From: Ricinus communis
Taxonomy: Eukaryota > Streptophyta > Magnoliopsida > Malpighiales > Euphorbiaceae
Reading direction: 5' to 3'
DNA length: 64,000 nucleotides
NCBI RefSeq assembly: GCF_019578655.1
Contig: NC_063264.1
Span: 14,868,429 to 14,932,428 of the forward strand
Position numbers and translations under genes: made by a program. The notes under the pieces were generated by a model that made no database searches, had not been told where the DNA came from, and saw only the letters and a program-made list of their open reading frames with translations. Shown here piece after piece: positions 13,818 to 24,929 of this stretch (the stretch's first letter is position 1; each line of letters begins with the position of its first letter).

Positions 13818-14405
13818 TGTTAGGATTCTAGAGCGTTAGAGTAAACTGTGAGGCTCCTTAAGAGAAGCTAATATGGAAAATTTAGATAGAATTAGAAAAT
13901 AGACAAGAGAAAGGAGAAAAAGAAGAAGAATATTTGATGAACCCGCTAGTTTTGAAAAAGGAGAAAAAGAAAAAGAGTGAGGAAACGAGAAGAAGAAGAG
14001 AAAAAGATCGAGGGAGAGAGAATAGTAGAAAGAAAAGAATGATTTTGTATTAGTAATCAATAGAATGCCTCATACATTCTTTGATTTATTTAATAGCAAT
14101 GATTAGAAGCATCTTATCCAAATTATTCTCGATACTAGCAAACAAAATAACAACTATTTTACTAACTATTTCATTAACGGACAATAACAGAAATGACAGC
14201 TATAAAATAAAACAGCAATGGACAAATAATAAACAGAAATGATAGCTAATAAAATAAAATAGCAATAGACAAATAATAATTTTTCTTGCTAATTCTTCCT
14301 CCAATTCTTTAACCAATTATGTTACTCCATAGAATCTTCTTGCTTTGGCTCTTTGAGCTATGCTTGGTGTGTAGAATTGATTCGGAGCTCATTTGGATCC
14401 TGACA
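13818..14405. mobile_element. 588 bp solo LTR with perfect TSD
   Basis: The element starts TGTTAGGATTC and ends GGATCCTGACA, which are near-perfect inverted ends with the TG...CA signature of an LTR. It is flanked on both sides by the 5-bp target duplication ACTAT (13813-13817 and 14406-14410). No primer-binding site, polypurine tract or protein-coding remnant lies inside, so it is a solo LTR left by LTR-LTR recombination. A strongly purine-rich tract occupies about 13895-14040; the minus-strand 74-codon frame there is low-complexity and not a gene. Orientation and superfamily are unresolved; the TGTTAG start is common among copia elements. Confidence 0.88.
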
Positions 14406-14524
14406 ACTATACATCTATAAAACCATCTAAAAAGACTTTTTATATAAGTTAAATTTTTATTATAAAGAGTCATTTAATAAAATAAAATTTCAATATATTC
14501 TAATATACTATAAAGAGCAAGATA

Positions 14525-15421
14525 TTTTGTTAAATAATTGAGTAGTGCCAAAACCATGAATTTTGGCTTTGTTTCTATTAACGACAGTCACATGTTGGGA
14601 ATCTGCAACGTGAGCAAAGTTTTGAAATTTTGTTGGATCCTATGTCATGTTATTAGTAGCACCGAAATCAATAATCCAATTATTTATATTTTGGCATATA
14701 TTTATAAATTTCAGTGACGAATTTAGGGAATTTGATACCGAACCTGACCTATTCGATTGTGGTTGCTGGACCAATGCTTGGATTTGAGAAAGCAATTGTG
14801 TTAATTGCATGGTGGGTGCTGTCGGGTCGGATTTGGTTCAGATCAACTGGGTTGGATCCGGGTCGGGTCACTACATGACCCTCGGATCCGGGTCGGATCA
14901 GCTGTCCGGGTCAGGTCACTTCATAATCCTCGGATCCGGTGTATATTGGCTCAGACCCGCTGGACATTTGCTCACCCTTTTCATTAGGGTTTTCTCTCTT
15001 ACTCTCCCCGCCGAATTTTCTTTCTCTTTCTCCTTTCTTCGTCCCTCCAGCGATGTTCCCCTTCTCCCACCCTCGACTCGGCCTCAATTGGAGGTGAAGA
15101 TGCTAGCAAATGTCGCGATGATGGCCCTGTTTCCTACAGTGGTCGCATCGTTCTACGTTGCTTGGTTCTCCCTTCTATCGAGATGTTTCTTGGGGGTTGA
15201 AGTGTCGAGTGGAGCACGCTTGATTCTCTGTGATGTTGGGGTTGAGAGAGGGATTCATCGTGTTTCTTCGTGTCTCTTCTCACTGAATAATAGCCATTAT
15301 AACATCAATCGTTGGAAGCTCAGTGAACACGGGGATTTGCAATCTCAAGGCTTCGTAGCTTGAGTCCAATCCTCCTAGGTAAGTATAGACCAAATCCTGT
15401 TCTGCCCTCCTCTATATTTCT
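14525..15421 (-). pseudogene. Copia gag C-terminal part and protease remnant
   Basis: Read on the minus strand, this continues the gag piece at 18170-18647 after the LTR inserted at 15422. Downstream of the junction a frame reads AEQDLVYTYLGGLDSSYEAL and then LPTIDVIMAIIQ, which matches the C-terminal half of Ty1/copia gag. After stops and a GC-rich, decayed stretch, MQLTQLLSQIQALVQQP begins at 14810. It leads in the same frame to WIIDFGATNNMT (about 14655-14690), the copia protease signature WIIDSGATxHMT with the catalytic-loop Ser changed to Phe. A TAG stop follows, then further protease-like sequence to about 14525. Integrase, RT and the 3' LTR are absent, so the element is truncated on this side. 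The plus-strand 184-codon open frame here is only the shadow of this remnant. Confidence 0.82.
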
Positions 15422-18169
15422 TGTAACACCCGGAATTTTTATATATTTAATAATAATTTTTTATTTAAGTTAATTTTAGCTTCATTATTATTGGGTTTAA
15501 TTTGAAATGATTATATTTTGGCTATTCAAATTTTCCCAAATGCATATTTATATAAGTAAAATTATATATTGGAAAATTTTGGAAGAAATTATAAAGGATG
15601 TTTTAATAAAAGAATTTTGGGAAAATTGGTATTATAATTGATTAGTAGTATTAAATTTTAAGTTGGAATTTGATTATTTAATTTAATTGTGTGTTAGGAA
15701 TAAATTGGAAATTTATTTTGGGAATAAGGATTGAAAGTATAATGTTATTTTTATGGGGTTTTAATGGAAATTTGTGAGCTTGGTATTTTTGTAAATAAAT
15801 ATGTCGGTCAGGGGTATTTTTGTAATTGTGTATTTTCAATAATTCGGATTTGGCCCAAATTAAATAGTTAGGGGCTTAATTGAAAGGCTAAAAAGAAGTT
15901 TGGGGGTCAAATTGGAATTCTGCAGGATGAAATTATAAGTAATTAAGAAAGTTGAGGGACCAAATTGCAATAAGGAAAAGTTCAGGGGTCAAATGTCGAT
16001 ATTGAAGGGAAAGAAATCGGGGAAGAAGAGAGGAAGAGAGAGAGAAAGCGGGCGTCGCCGTGAAGAAGGAGGGCCGGTCTTTGCATCGTCGGTGGTGGCC
16101 GGGCGATCCTTGGCGTCGGCCAGAAGCATGACAAAAAGCGATGGCGGTAATCGCGCGTGGGAGCAAGTGGCTTCGGAGGCCATTCCGGTCGTTCCGGTGT
16201 TGGCGGCCGAGTCAGTGGCGATCGGCTCCTCTCGGCAAGGGCTCTCTTTTAGCGGCAGCGCACTGTGGTGGCCGGGAGACGGAAGATCCGGTGGAGAGAG
16301 AAAGTAGGGGGTAGCCGCGTTTTTCCGGCCGAGCTCCGGCGAAGGATGGACGATCGGAGGACGTATCCCAACTCTCCTCAGCTCAAGCTTTGCATTGGCA
16401 CCGGTTTCGTGGCGATCGGGCTTCGTTTGCGAATCGACGGCCGAGATCGTCCGTAAATTTCTCCGGATGATCGGGTGTCAGATCAGAAAATCAAAAGCGG
16501 GGATCGTCATCAACGCGTCGTTGTGAGTCCGATGGTGTGTTCAGATCGTCGATCGGACTCCGTGGTGGGCGAGTCGATAGCGACCGCGTCTCGGTAATTT
16601 TCTTTGGCCCGTTAATTTTAAAAATTCTTGGTTTAATTGTGTCTATTGGATTATATTGAGTATTTGAAGTGTTCTTCTGGCAGGTCCTGGACCCGTTTTT
16701 ACGGGGGGTAATGTTTGTGTTGTAGGGGAGGTTCTGCCGGATTTTCGGTAGAATTCTCCCGAGTCGAGATTCTTAGACAGTCAGTCCTAGGAGTCTAGAC
16801 CTAGGATTAATGATCGATTGTTTCAGCGTTTTGATAAATTGTTTTCCGTGATTAGATGATCATGCATTGGCTCGCTCAACCAAGGCGAAGGAGCTAGGAG
16901 GTCGCCCAATCCTGTGAGTTAAAGTCATTTAGTCTTTGCGCTATTGCTAGTCTGATTTTAATATGCTATTTAGAATTTGTGCTTAATATGATTATTAGTA
17001 TCGCAAAATAAATGATTTCACTTGATTATTAATATTTGAAATAATATAAATATTATTATTAGTATGTTATAATAAGATAAACGTTATTATTTTTTCCCTC
17101 ATAAATTGCACGTTGTTTTACCTTAAATCTTTAATCTTTATTTTGATATGTGTTGGTTGAGTTTATCAGATAATGATATTTATTATATGTGATGATTGTG
17201 TCTTGGAAAACGTGGCTTGTAGAACATGCCACTTTGATGGGTTACATCGGGACGCGTCTGCCGGTAATGATCATGGACATGTAATAAGATTTTCATGGGT
17301 TTGCCCTGGTCGAGCATGGCTCTCTGGGCTGATTTATGTAAATTGCCGGAGGTAAGGTCCTTGGTCGATCATTGCTCTCGGGGGGCCAGTCTTATTGGAT
17401 TAAGAGAGCCGAATGGCTACTAGATTTCTTATTTGGATACTTAAGTGACCAGACTGGAGGTAAGGTCCCTGGTCGAGCATTGCTCTCGGGGCGCCAGTCT
17501 TATTGGATTAAGAGAGCCGAATGGCTACTAGATTTTGGGGTTTAGGGTTCTACCGAGCCACTCGTCCCGTAAAAGTAAATATATATTTTTATTTATTTAT
17601 TTATTATGGTATTTGATTATAATGTGATTTGTATTTACGTGCATGGTTGATATTTTGATTCGAATGATTAATATTTTATGTGAAGGAAATAGTAGGGTAT
17701 GATTATAGTATGGTTTGATATCGATTTGAATAATCTATGTTTTCCGAGGAAGAAGCAATAGTCTCTAGATTATTTGATTTTAACTCACTCTCGAGGCCGA
17801 GTCTCATTTTTATTTTTCGGATTCGTATTTGTTAGTTCTCCTGCGACTCTTATTCAAGAATCCGACTCCTTCATCATCGGGTGATGTATTTGATTTGGTA
17901 TGTAAATTGGTAAATCTTAGATTCTCCATGAGTAGTAATTAGTAGATGTATCGGTTATAAATTTTCCGAGCTTGGTCTCGCCTAGTTTTTCCGGTAGATC
18001 AAGTAATTTTGTAAAGTGTAACTATTAAGATAAATTGTGGCTTTAATAATATTAATTTGAGATGAGATTTGTTTAAATCAGTGAGTGTCAGGCTTACTAC
18101 GGGTTTCGGTGGCCTTAAGCCTACCCATTCCCTAGTGCCGGTCACGGGCCCACGGGTGGGGTCGTGACA
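15422..18169 (+). mobile_element. 2748 bp solo LTR, copy 1 (gypsy-type) with TSD tttct
   Basis: The element starts TGTAACACCCGGAATTTTT and ends GGGGTCGTGACA. It is flanked by TTTCT at 15417-15421 and at 18170-18174. The insertion site lies inside a copia gag frame, which resumes exactly on the far side. There is no gag, pol, PBS or polypurine tract inside, so the whole unit behaves as one very long LTR. Long LTRs with a TGTAACACC-type start and a GTGACA-type end suggest a Ty3/gypsy chromovirus of the Tekay/Del kind, but that is inference. The middle (about 16000-16600) is GC-rich and gives several overlapping short frames on both strands, none convincing. An inverted second copy lies at 26447-29342. 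Confidence 0.88.
17348..17536 (+). repeat. ~108 bp tandem duplication inside LTR copy 1
   Basis: The segment GGAGGTAAGGTCC...GCTCTCGGGG...AGAGCCGAATGGCTACTAG occurs at 17348 and again at 17456 with only a few differences. The corresponding inverted LTR copy also carries two such units (about 27065-27235). The duplication therefore predates the two insertions and is part of the family's LTR. Confidence 0.85.
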
Positions 18170-18647
18170 TTTCTTCTGGGTCAGTTGTCGGTGGGAGGTA
18201 GTTTTGCAGTTCTTCCCATCTGATCAGTACCTCGGTCGCGTATTCTGAGCCGTTTCTGGTGACTTGCTTGATTTGAGATAGTTCCTGTTTTAGGTTTAAA
18301 ATGTGGGCAAAAGTTTGTTGGTGGCCATATAAATTTTTCATTTTTTTCCAGATGGCTTTTGATGATTCAAGTAACATGCATAGCCGGGAAATTTGAGATT
18401 CCATAGTGTTGGTGAGCATCGACATATGACCATATGGTCTGTCGTTTGCCAATCTTCTATTTCCTCTATATCTTCTTTTGTTGGAGCTTCTGGGTTAATT
18501 AGTTTGGATCCATCTCTGGTTCCTGTGATGAACCCTAATTTTTTTTCTACCGTTGAGGCTAATGTAAAAAGACTTCGACCATTCGAAGTAGTTTTGGTTG
18601 CCTTTCAGCACTATGCTGATTAATTTGGTGATGTAATTTTGGGACAT
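18170..18647 (-). pseudogene. Copia gag N-terminal part
   Basis: On the minus strand an ATG at 18647 opens MSQNYITKLISIVLKGNQNY, followed by FEWSKSFYISL, the usual N-terminus of plant copia gag. A frameshift near the GFITGT motif moves the frame. The frame ending near 18175 continues with SRLCMLLESSKAIWKKMKNL and WEELQNYLPPTTDPEE, typical of the gag UBN2 domain that packages the element RNA. At 18170 the frame runs into the inserted LTR and resumes at 15421. The coding capacity is lost through the frameshift, internal stops and the insertion. Confidence 0.85.
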
Positions 18648-18737
18648 AGTTGGGTTTTTTTTGAAATAGAAGAGGTCTTCTGGCCTCTTTCTCTGTTGAT
18701 GATTGTGGTGGTTGTGATGAAGTTTACAGGCTTGAAA

Positions 18738-18752
18738 CCTACCCTGATACCA
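18738..18752 (-). promoter_or_regulatory. Copia primer-binding site
   Basis: The minus strand reads TGGTATCAGGGTAGG, close to the TGGTATCAGAGC complement of initiator Met-tRNA used by plant copia elements. It sits between the gag start and the LTR, fixing the element's orientation as minus. Confidence 0.8.
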
Positions 18753-19049
18753 TATTAGAATTTGAAGGATCAATGATGAATTCTTGTTATTGTGTAAGAT
18801 TCTGAGATTACAGGATGCAATAGTATTCCATATATATTTACATGTCCAACGGATGCCTAATAATCTATCCTAACAGTTGCCTATGTCCTATACAATGTAT
18901 ATTTCTGTAATGGGAAAGATTGAAGTGGCCTTTCTTCCTTAGGGAAGAAAGGTTGCTCTTTTTCCCTGAGAGTCTGTAATGACATATCAGAAAGCCTGTA
19001 TAGACCTGAGGCTCCTACTTTCTATTTCCAGCTTTTCTGCTTTATTTCC
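18753..19049 (-). mobile_element. Copia 5' LTR (outer limit uncertain)
   Basis: The inner edge is fixed by the PBS. The LTR's last dinucleotide on the minus strand is TA where CA is expected. A minus-strand TATATATGGAATAC box lies near 18830. A TGTTAGGATAG start at about 18873 would make a very short LTR of ~121 bp. Otherwise the LTR may run to about 19049, where RLP sequence begins. Without the 3' LTR, which is lost, the two options cannot be separated. Confidence 0.5.
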
Positions 19050-19620
19050 ATGTTTCTTTCTTTCAACACTCTTAATGCATTGACAGAAATTATTCCTCCA
19101 AAAATAACCTTTTTAAAAGGGCTAGCAATGCTCAATTTTTCACATAATCTTCTATCCGGTAAGATCCCAAGTAACATAGGAGACATGACAGGATTGCAAT
19201 CACTAGATCTTAGTTTCAACAGGTTCAGTGGCAAGATACCCGAATCCATAAATTTATTACTCTCTTGGTTATTTGAACTTATCGTATAACAATTTGAGTG
19301 GAAAGATTCCAGCAGGTACAAGATTTGATACCTTGTATAGTGATGGTTCAGCTTGCATTGCGAATGAACATTTATGTGGTCTAGGAATGTCAAAAATTGT
19401 AACTACCCTAAAATACAGCAAGAAACTTCAAGTGTGGATGAGGATGCTAGGAAAAGGTTGTTATTCATTGGAATTGTGATCCTTGGCTATGGAGTTGGAT
19501 TTTGGGGATATTTTGCAGTCTTGCTTTTTATGAAGAAGCATCAGAAGGAGAGGTAATGAAGAGCCATTGATAGAATTTCCTTGAGAATTATCAAATGCCT
19601 GCAAGTTGATTCCTAGCTAA
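19050..19620 (+). pseudogene. RLP fragment A: C-terminal LRRs and membrane anchor
   Basis: This corresponds to the last part of an LRR receptor-like protein, a cell-surface receptor without a kinase domain. The first frame reads ITFLKGLAMLNFSHNLLSG and LQSLDLSFNRFSGKIPESI, typical plant extracellular LRRs (LxxLxLSxNxLSGxIP). A frameshift at about 19260 leads to LSYNNLSGKIPAGTRF and NEHLCG, the usual C-terminal cap. A second frameshift leads to RLLFIGIVILGYGVGFWGYF, the single transmembrane helix, and a short basic tail ending KKHQKER. Everything upstream is missing; the break coincides with the copia LTR side. It is most similar in layout to loci B and C in this window. It is a pseudogene fragment, with no evidence of expression. 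Confidence 0.85.
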
Positions 19621-21334
19621 TTCCTCTGTAAAGAAAAAAAAGATCTCATCATTATGTACAATAAATGAAATATAAAGGGTTTTGTCCTTGTGCTTTTTCA
19701 TAATTTTCTTGTCCTTGTATATTTCTATATTTGTCTTGAGGTGCTTACTATTCTATCTGATGACAGCAGTTGCCCTGATGCCAAGTGCTGTCAAATTAGC
19801 AAAATTAATCTTTTTTTTTGTATCTCTTATTAGTGACTGAAATTTTCTAGAAGTTATGTTAAAAGATTAATTAAAGTGTATGGTGGAGCTTGATTATAGC
19901 AGCAATCAAATTCCTTAAAGTTATGGCAGGTTAGTTAAAGATTTTTGTGTTATTTTGTATTATAGATACCAGTGAAATATTTATTTATAGAAAATTTATG
20001 TTTGTTTTTTTAATTTTTAAATAAAAATAGAAAATAAATATTTATTTTTATTTATGCTTCTTTTTAAAATGAAAATAGAAAAATAATTTTTTATGTTTTT
20101 AAAATTATAATTAAATTTTGAAAAACTTTTAAAAATAAGTTTAATATGTTTTCTATATTTTTTATATAAAAAGTTACTTGTTTTAAAATAAAAATAATGA
20201 ATTTTTATTTTATTTATTTCAAATCTATTTTTTATATTTAAAATATTACCTAAATAAAAATTAATTTTTTTATGAAATAAACATGTTTTACAAATTTTCT
20301 GTAAAGGTAAAAAAGTTTTTATTCTTTTCTAAAATTAAAAAGTAAAAATAGGAAAAAAATCTCTACATTAGTGTACTTCTTGCTTGTATTCGTTTTAGAT
20401 GATAGATATAGATAGATTGTGCCTCCACTTAATAAAAATATTTTTGCGCCACTAAAAGAATTTTTGCCCTAGAACATATTAAATAAAATTGATAATATGT
20501 ATAAGATTGAATTGGACAATATAAACCATAAATAATTAAGAAAAGTCCATTATATGTTGAAATTTCGTTTTAGACCTATACAATTAAAGTCAATGCTTGT
20601 AACATGGATTTTGGTTCAAGATTTTATATATACTAGAGTCCATAAACACGTGTATGTGAAAGAGGAGAGAACAAAATAACTATGCTTCTTTTCAAATTAC
20701 ATAATACATGAATATTTATTATTTTTAAAATTGTACTGTTTTTAAATTTTTATATATTTATGATATTTATTTGTTTATTCACGTGTTATACGACTGTTAT
20801 AATTGTTTTACTGTCACTATTTAAAGATTTGTATTTTGACATATATATTTATTTTTGATACATGAGATTTTTATTTCTTTTTAATTATAATAAAATAAAT
20901 TTAAAATTAATATTATATTAAAATAATATTAGAATAAATTTTTTATATATTTATAAAAGTTAGTCGTTAACCCGTTTATTATATGACCTTCATAATTATC
21001 GTAATTATAAATAATATAATAATTAAATTTATATATAAAATTAAAAAGATTTTTTAAATATTTTATAATAATTTATAATATTTAAAAATAATAACAAATT
21101 AAATATTTTTAACATCTTTTTTATTTTTTTAAAATTTTAAGATTTTATCAATACAATAATATAAAAATTATCAATAAATTAATAAAAGAAATAATAAAAT
21201 TATATATAAATTTAAATTCTACGTGCCAATAATAAATACACCTGTTAAAATTAAAAATTATACGTATCAAAATATAGTGACACGTGTCAGAAAAATTTCT
21301 TAGACCAAATGCATAATATAATTTTTTTTGTTCA

Positions 21335-21760
21335 TTTTTACATGAAATGTTTATTTTCTATATGTATAATGTCCATGTACTGAAATGTTCATTTTCTATA
21401 TATATAATGTCCATTAAATGTAATATTCTATAATAATTAATTTTCTCTGTATTGAAATATTTATTATATATAAACCTAATATTTATTACGATTAATGTTT
21501 ATGTTCATTTTGTTTCATTTATTATTTATCAGTATTAATATTAATATTTATTATCCGGTACTGCAATGTTCATTATTTGTATATATAATATTCATCAATA
21601 TTTTTAAATAAAATTATTGATTATTTATGAAATATTTTTATTGTTTTATGATACATATTGAAAATCTTTTATGATTGATATAAATATTCATCATTTAGAA
21701 CCATAACATTTATTATTTTGTTAATGAATATTCATTATTAATAAAAGTCATACTCACTAA
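21335..21760. repeat. Degenerate TGTTCATT-rich repeat
   Basis: The motif AATGTTCATTTTCTATATAT followed by ATAATGTCCATT recurs at about 21345 and 21385 and then decays through TTTATT/TTCATT variants to about 21760. The first units are ~45 bp apart. It looks like an old minisatellite or the AT-rich core of a decayed element. Confidence 0.45.
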
Positions 21761-23273
21761 TTCATTCAAATGAACATAGATAATATCGATATAATATAAA
21801 TCATCATTACACAGTTAGTAAATAAAAAAAATGAAGCTAAAGTTATCCTATAGATATTCATATCGTGGTATATATATCTTTTCAATAAAATTAAATTAAT
21901 AAATAATCAACATTTTACATTTAAACAATGAATATTTAATACATATATAATGAATATAAATTAATAAATATATAATATAAAATTAATTAACATAAATTCT
22001 TTTTCCAAAAAAATTTTATATCAACATAAAATGAACGTATCGGATATTAATTTATATTTTTTTATAAATAAAATAGACCAGATAATCTCTTTAATCCATA
22101 AAGCTATATCAACTAAATTCCATTAACAAGTGTTCTCGGCCTAAACCCATTACCGCCACCATCAATTTATTTTCCCTTTCTATTTTCCTTTTACTTGTTT
22201 TAAACTTCAACATCCATCTGACCTTTTTTTTTTCTTCTTTTTTTTCTCTTGCACTTTTACGAGTGCCAGCACTAAGTACTGCACGGAAAGGAAAATCAAC
22301 AAGGTTAATAACTTGGTATCATTTTTCGTATTTTCTTTTCATTTATAAAAAATTAAGAAATATTTAATATTTCTTAGTTTTTATTTTTTAAATAATTATT
22401 TCTATTAATTCTATATAAGAATATAATGAGGAAAAGAAAATAACAAAGAAAAAGAGATAAAATATGGGAAAAAATGAGAATAAAAAGAAATGAAAAATAT
22501 TAGTAAATATAAGATAATGTAAGAAAAGACAGAAAAATATTATAAAAAAAAATTACTGATCTATTGAAAGTAAATTCTATAAAAACAATTCTAACAAACA
22601 CATTTTTTTTAGAAATAAATAAAAACATAGAACAATAACAATAACAAACACTTTTAACTTATCGAATTTTAATTCTTTAGTTGATTTTGAGTTTCTTTTT
22701 CTCATAATTGAATTTTACAATTTAACACAATTAATAATTAATAATTATTTTTTATGTTTTCGTTAGTTGAAATCTATAAAATATATAAAATTTATTTACA
22801 AATTCAATGTTTATATACTTTAAATGAAATGAAAATTAATTTAAGATTATGCATAATTAAATTTGTATAGAATTAGTTATAATTAAATTAAATTCTAATA
22901 ATAATATATAAAATTTTCAAATGAATTCTATATAAGTTTTCAGCATATTCTATAACTAAAATTTTCTTTTTTAATTTTATCATTTCTATTTTATTTTTTT
23001 TCTTATGTCTTTTTTCAAATAAAATAAAATTCTTAATACATTTTAATCAAATAAAACATTAAGTCATTTAATATACATACTTAATCTCTATTAATTTGCT
23101 TAAGAACACATACTTCGTGTGTCTTATTTATATAATCAATTAATTATATGCTATTGGCTTTCGATTTAATTTTGCTATTTTATCTTTTTTTTTTCTTTTG
23201 AAATTTCTTAATCATTAGTTAATACTAGTTTTGTATCCACTTATTGGGCGGAGTATTACTTTTATTACTTCAA

Positions 23274-23274
23274 T

Positions 23275-23326
<52 letters not shown>
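23274..23326. repeat. (TA)n microsatellite
   Basis: A run of alternating T and A with one TACATA interruption near the start. It is a simple repeat and a likely length-polymorphic site. Confidence 0.95.
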
Positions 23327-23329
<3 letters not shown>

Positions 23330-24694
23330 TTATATTAATTTAAAAAATTGAAATTGTACTTTTTAATTATAAATTAAAATTTAACTAATATTAAATAAAA
23401 TATATATAATAAAAAATCTAATAAATAACATAATTGAAATATCATGATCATCTCTAATATTTTAAAATTGTTTCTTAATAGAATTTTTAATATTTTAGGA
23501 TTCTTTTCTATTTTTTAGATATTATTAGTTAATATTTTCTATATGTGGTGTCATGTTTGATGCTACTTTTAAACATTTTGAAGTAATAATTAGACACTAA
23601 ACTCTATACCAGGTAACAATTTGCTTCTATAAAATTGAAACTTTTTAATTAAGATTATCTATTTAGTGACTTAGTATATAATTAGTACAATAATAATTTT
23701 CTATTACTATTTAATTATTGTGATATTTATATTCCATATTATTATATTTACATTTTTAAGCATAATAAAACTATTTAATATATTTATTTAATCAATATTT
23801 AAGTCCATAAATTTATGAATAATTTATTAAATATAAATATTCATTCAAAAACTTGATTTATCTAAGAATTTATGAAATGGTCAGTAGTACATATATTTCA
23901 TGAAAACTTATCAATCAAATTCATATCATTAGTTTTTTAAATTTTATTTTATATCAAAAAATAGATTGACTAGTATCAACTTTGATTTTCTTATATCATT
24001 AGGATTAACTTAAAAATTATAGCAGTATAATTATATATACTGAATTAAAAATTATAATTTTAAATAAGATAAAATTCTTATTGAATATAAAATCTGGTGA
24101 CTAATTTGTTAATCTAACATTTAAGATGTGATGCTTGATATGATGTCAAATAGGAGATATATTTTAGGAATATTTCTTTTTTAATATCCTGTCATTTATA
24201 TATTAAAAACTAATCGATGTTAATTAAATTAAAGTCTAAAACAAAATAAAATATTAGAGTGAAATTATTATAAAAGGTCATGTTAGGGGACATACTAGAT
24301 AAGCTTTTTTAGCTTCTTTGATCTGGCCACAATAAATCAACTATTATTTTGTTGTAAAAAAAGGTTTTCTAATTATACATTTTTTAAAAATTCCCCATTT
24401 TGAAATTTTGCTAAATCTTATTATGAACCAACCCATATCAAGTTTGTGAGTATACAATTTAGGAGAAATCTGCACTTTTTACTCATGTTTTGTGTGAAAA
24501 CGAATTAGTCTATAGTAATTCAAAAAAGAGATAATAATTTTCAGAAAGAGATAACTCTAGTTAATAAATAACTATAGAGAGATGTTCTAAAAAAATAAAA
24601 GAAATTATAAATAGTAAATAATTATAAAAGTAAGTCTAGAGAGAGATAATATATAAATTCTATTTTTATATAATAAAATTTATAAATAAGTTTT

Positions 24695-24840
24695 TCATGG
24701 GTTGGAATCAGAACCGTAGGTTCCAATTCCAAGTGAAGAGGAACCTGCTCCTCTCTTCGAGTTCAGGTTTGACCAGTTTTATCTTTAACCGGTTTAGTTC
24801 CGGCCCCAAACCAGCCTGTAGCCAGACCTATCTCTAATAA
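24695..24840. repeat. Possible hAT-type transposon end
   Basis: This island is much more GC-rich than its surroundings and contains GGTTCCAATTCC, AACCGGTTTAGTTCCGGCCC and AGACCTATCTCTA. Such GGTTC/GAACC strings beside a final C(C)TATCTCTA-like end resemble terminal regions of plant hAT elements. No TSD could be recognised, so the call is weak. Confidence 0.3.
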
Positions 24841-24929
24841 AGTCCATGGAAATGGATTCCCATAGTTTAGATGGAACTCGCAAAGGTTATATGAGCCATG
24901 GATAAGCAGCATTATCATCTTTAAACTAC

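Larger units (their letters stand above)
19621..24694. other. AT-rich intergenic sequence
   Basis: About 5 kb of very AT-rich DNA without a convincing open frame on either strand. It contains degenerate TTCATT-rich repeats and a TA microsatellite, listed separately. Several ACACGTGT-like boxes (about 20647, 20779 and 21280) may mark an old transposon of about 0.65 kb, but I could not find terminal repeats or a TSD. Confidence 0.6.

Noticed and set aside
14809..15363. 184-codon plus-strand open frame with GSGS repeats, followed by a splice-donor-like AGGTAAGTAT
   Set aside because: The minus strand of the same bases encodes copia gag and the start of protease; the plus frame is its shadow.
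15993..17355. Several open frames inside LTR copy 1 (and 27989-28692 in copy 2)
   Set aside because: They are not conserved between the two LTR copies and overlap on both strands in a GC-rich part; no domain was recognised.
15422..18169. Complete retrotransposon or captured gene between the TSDs
   Set aside because: There are no paired internal LTRs, PBS, polypurine tract or pol motifs, so a solo LTR is the simpler reading.
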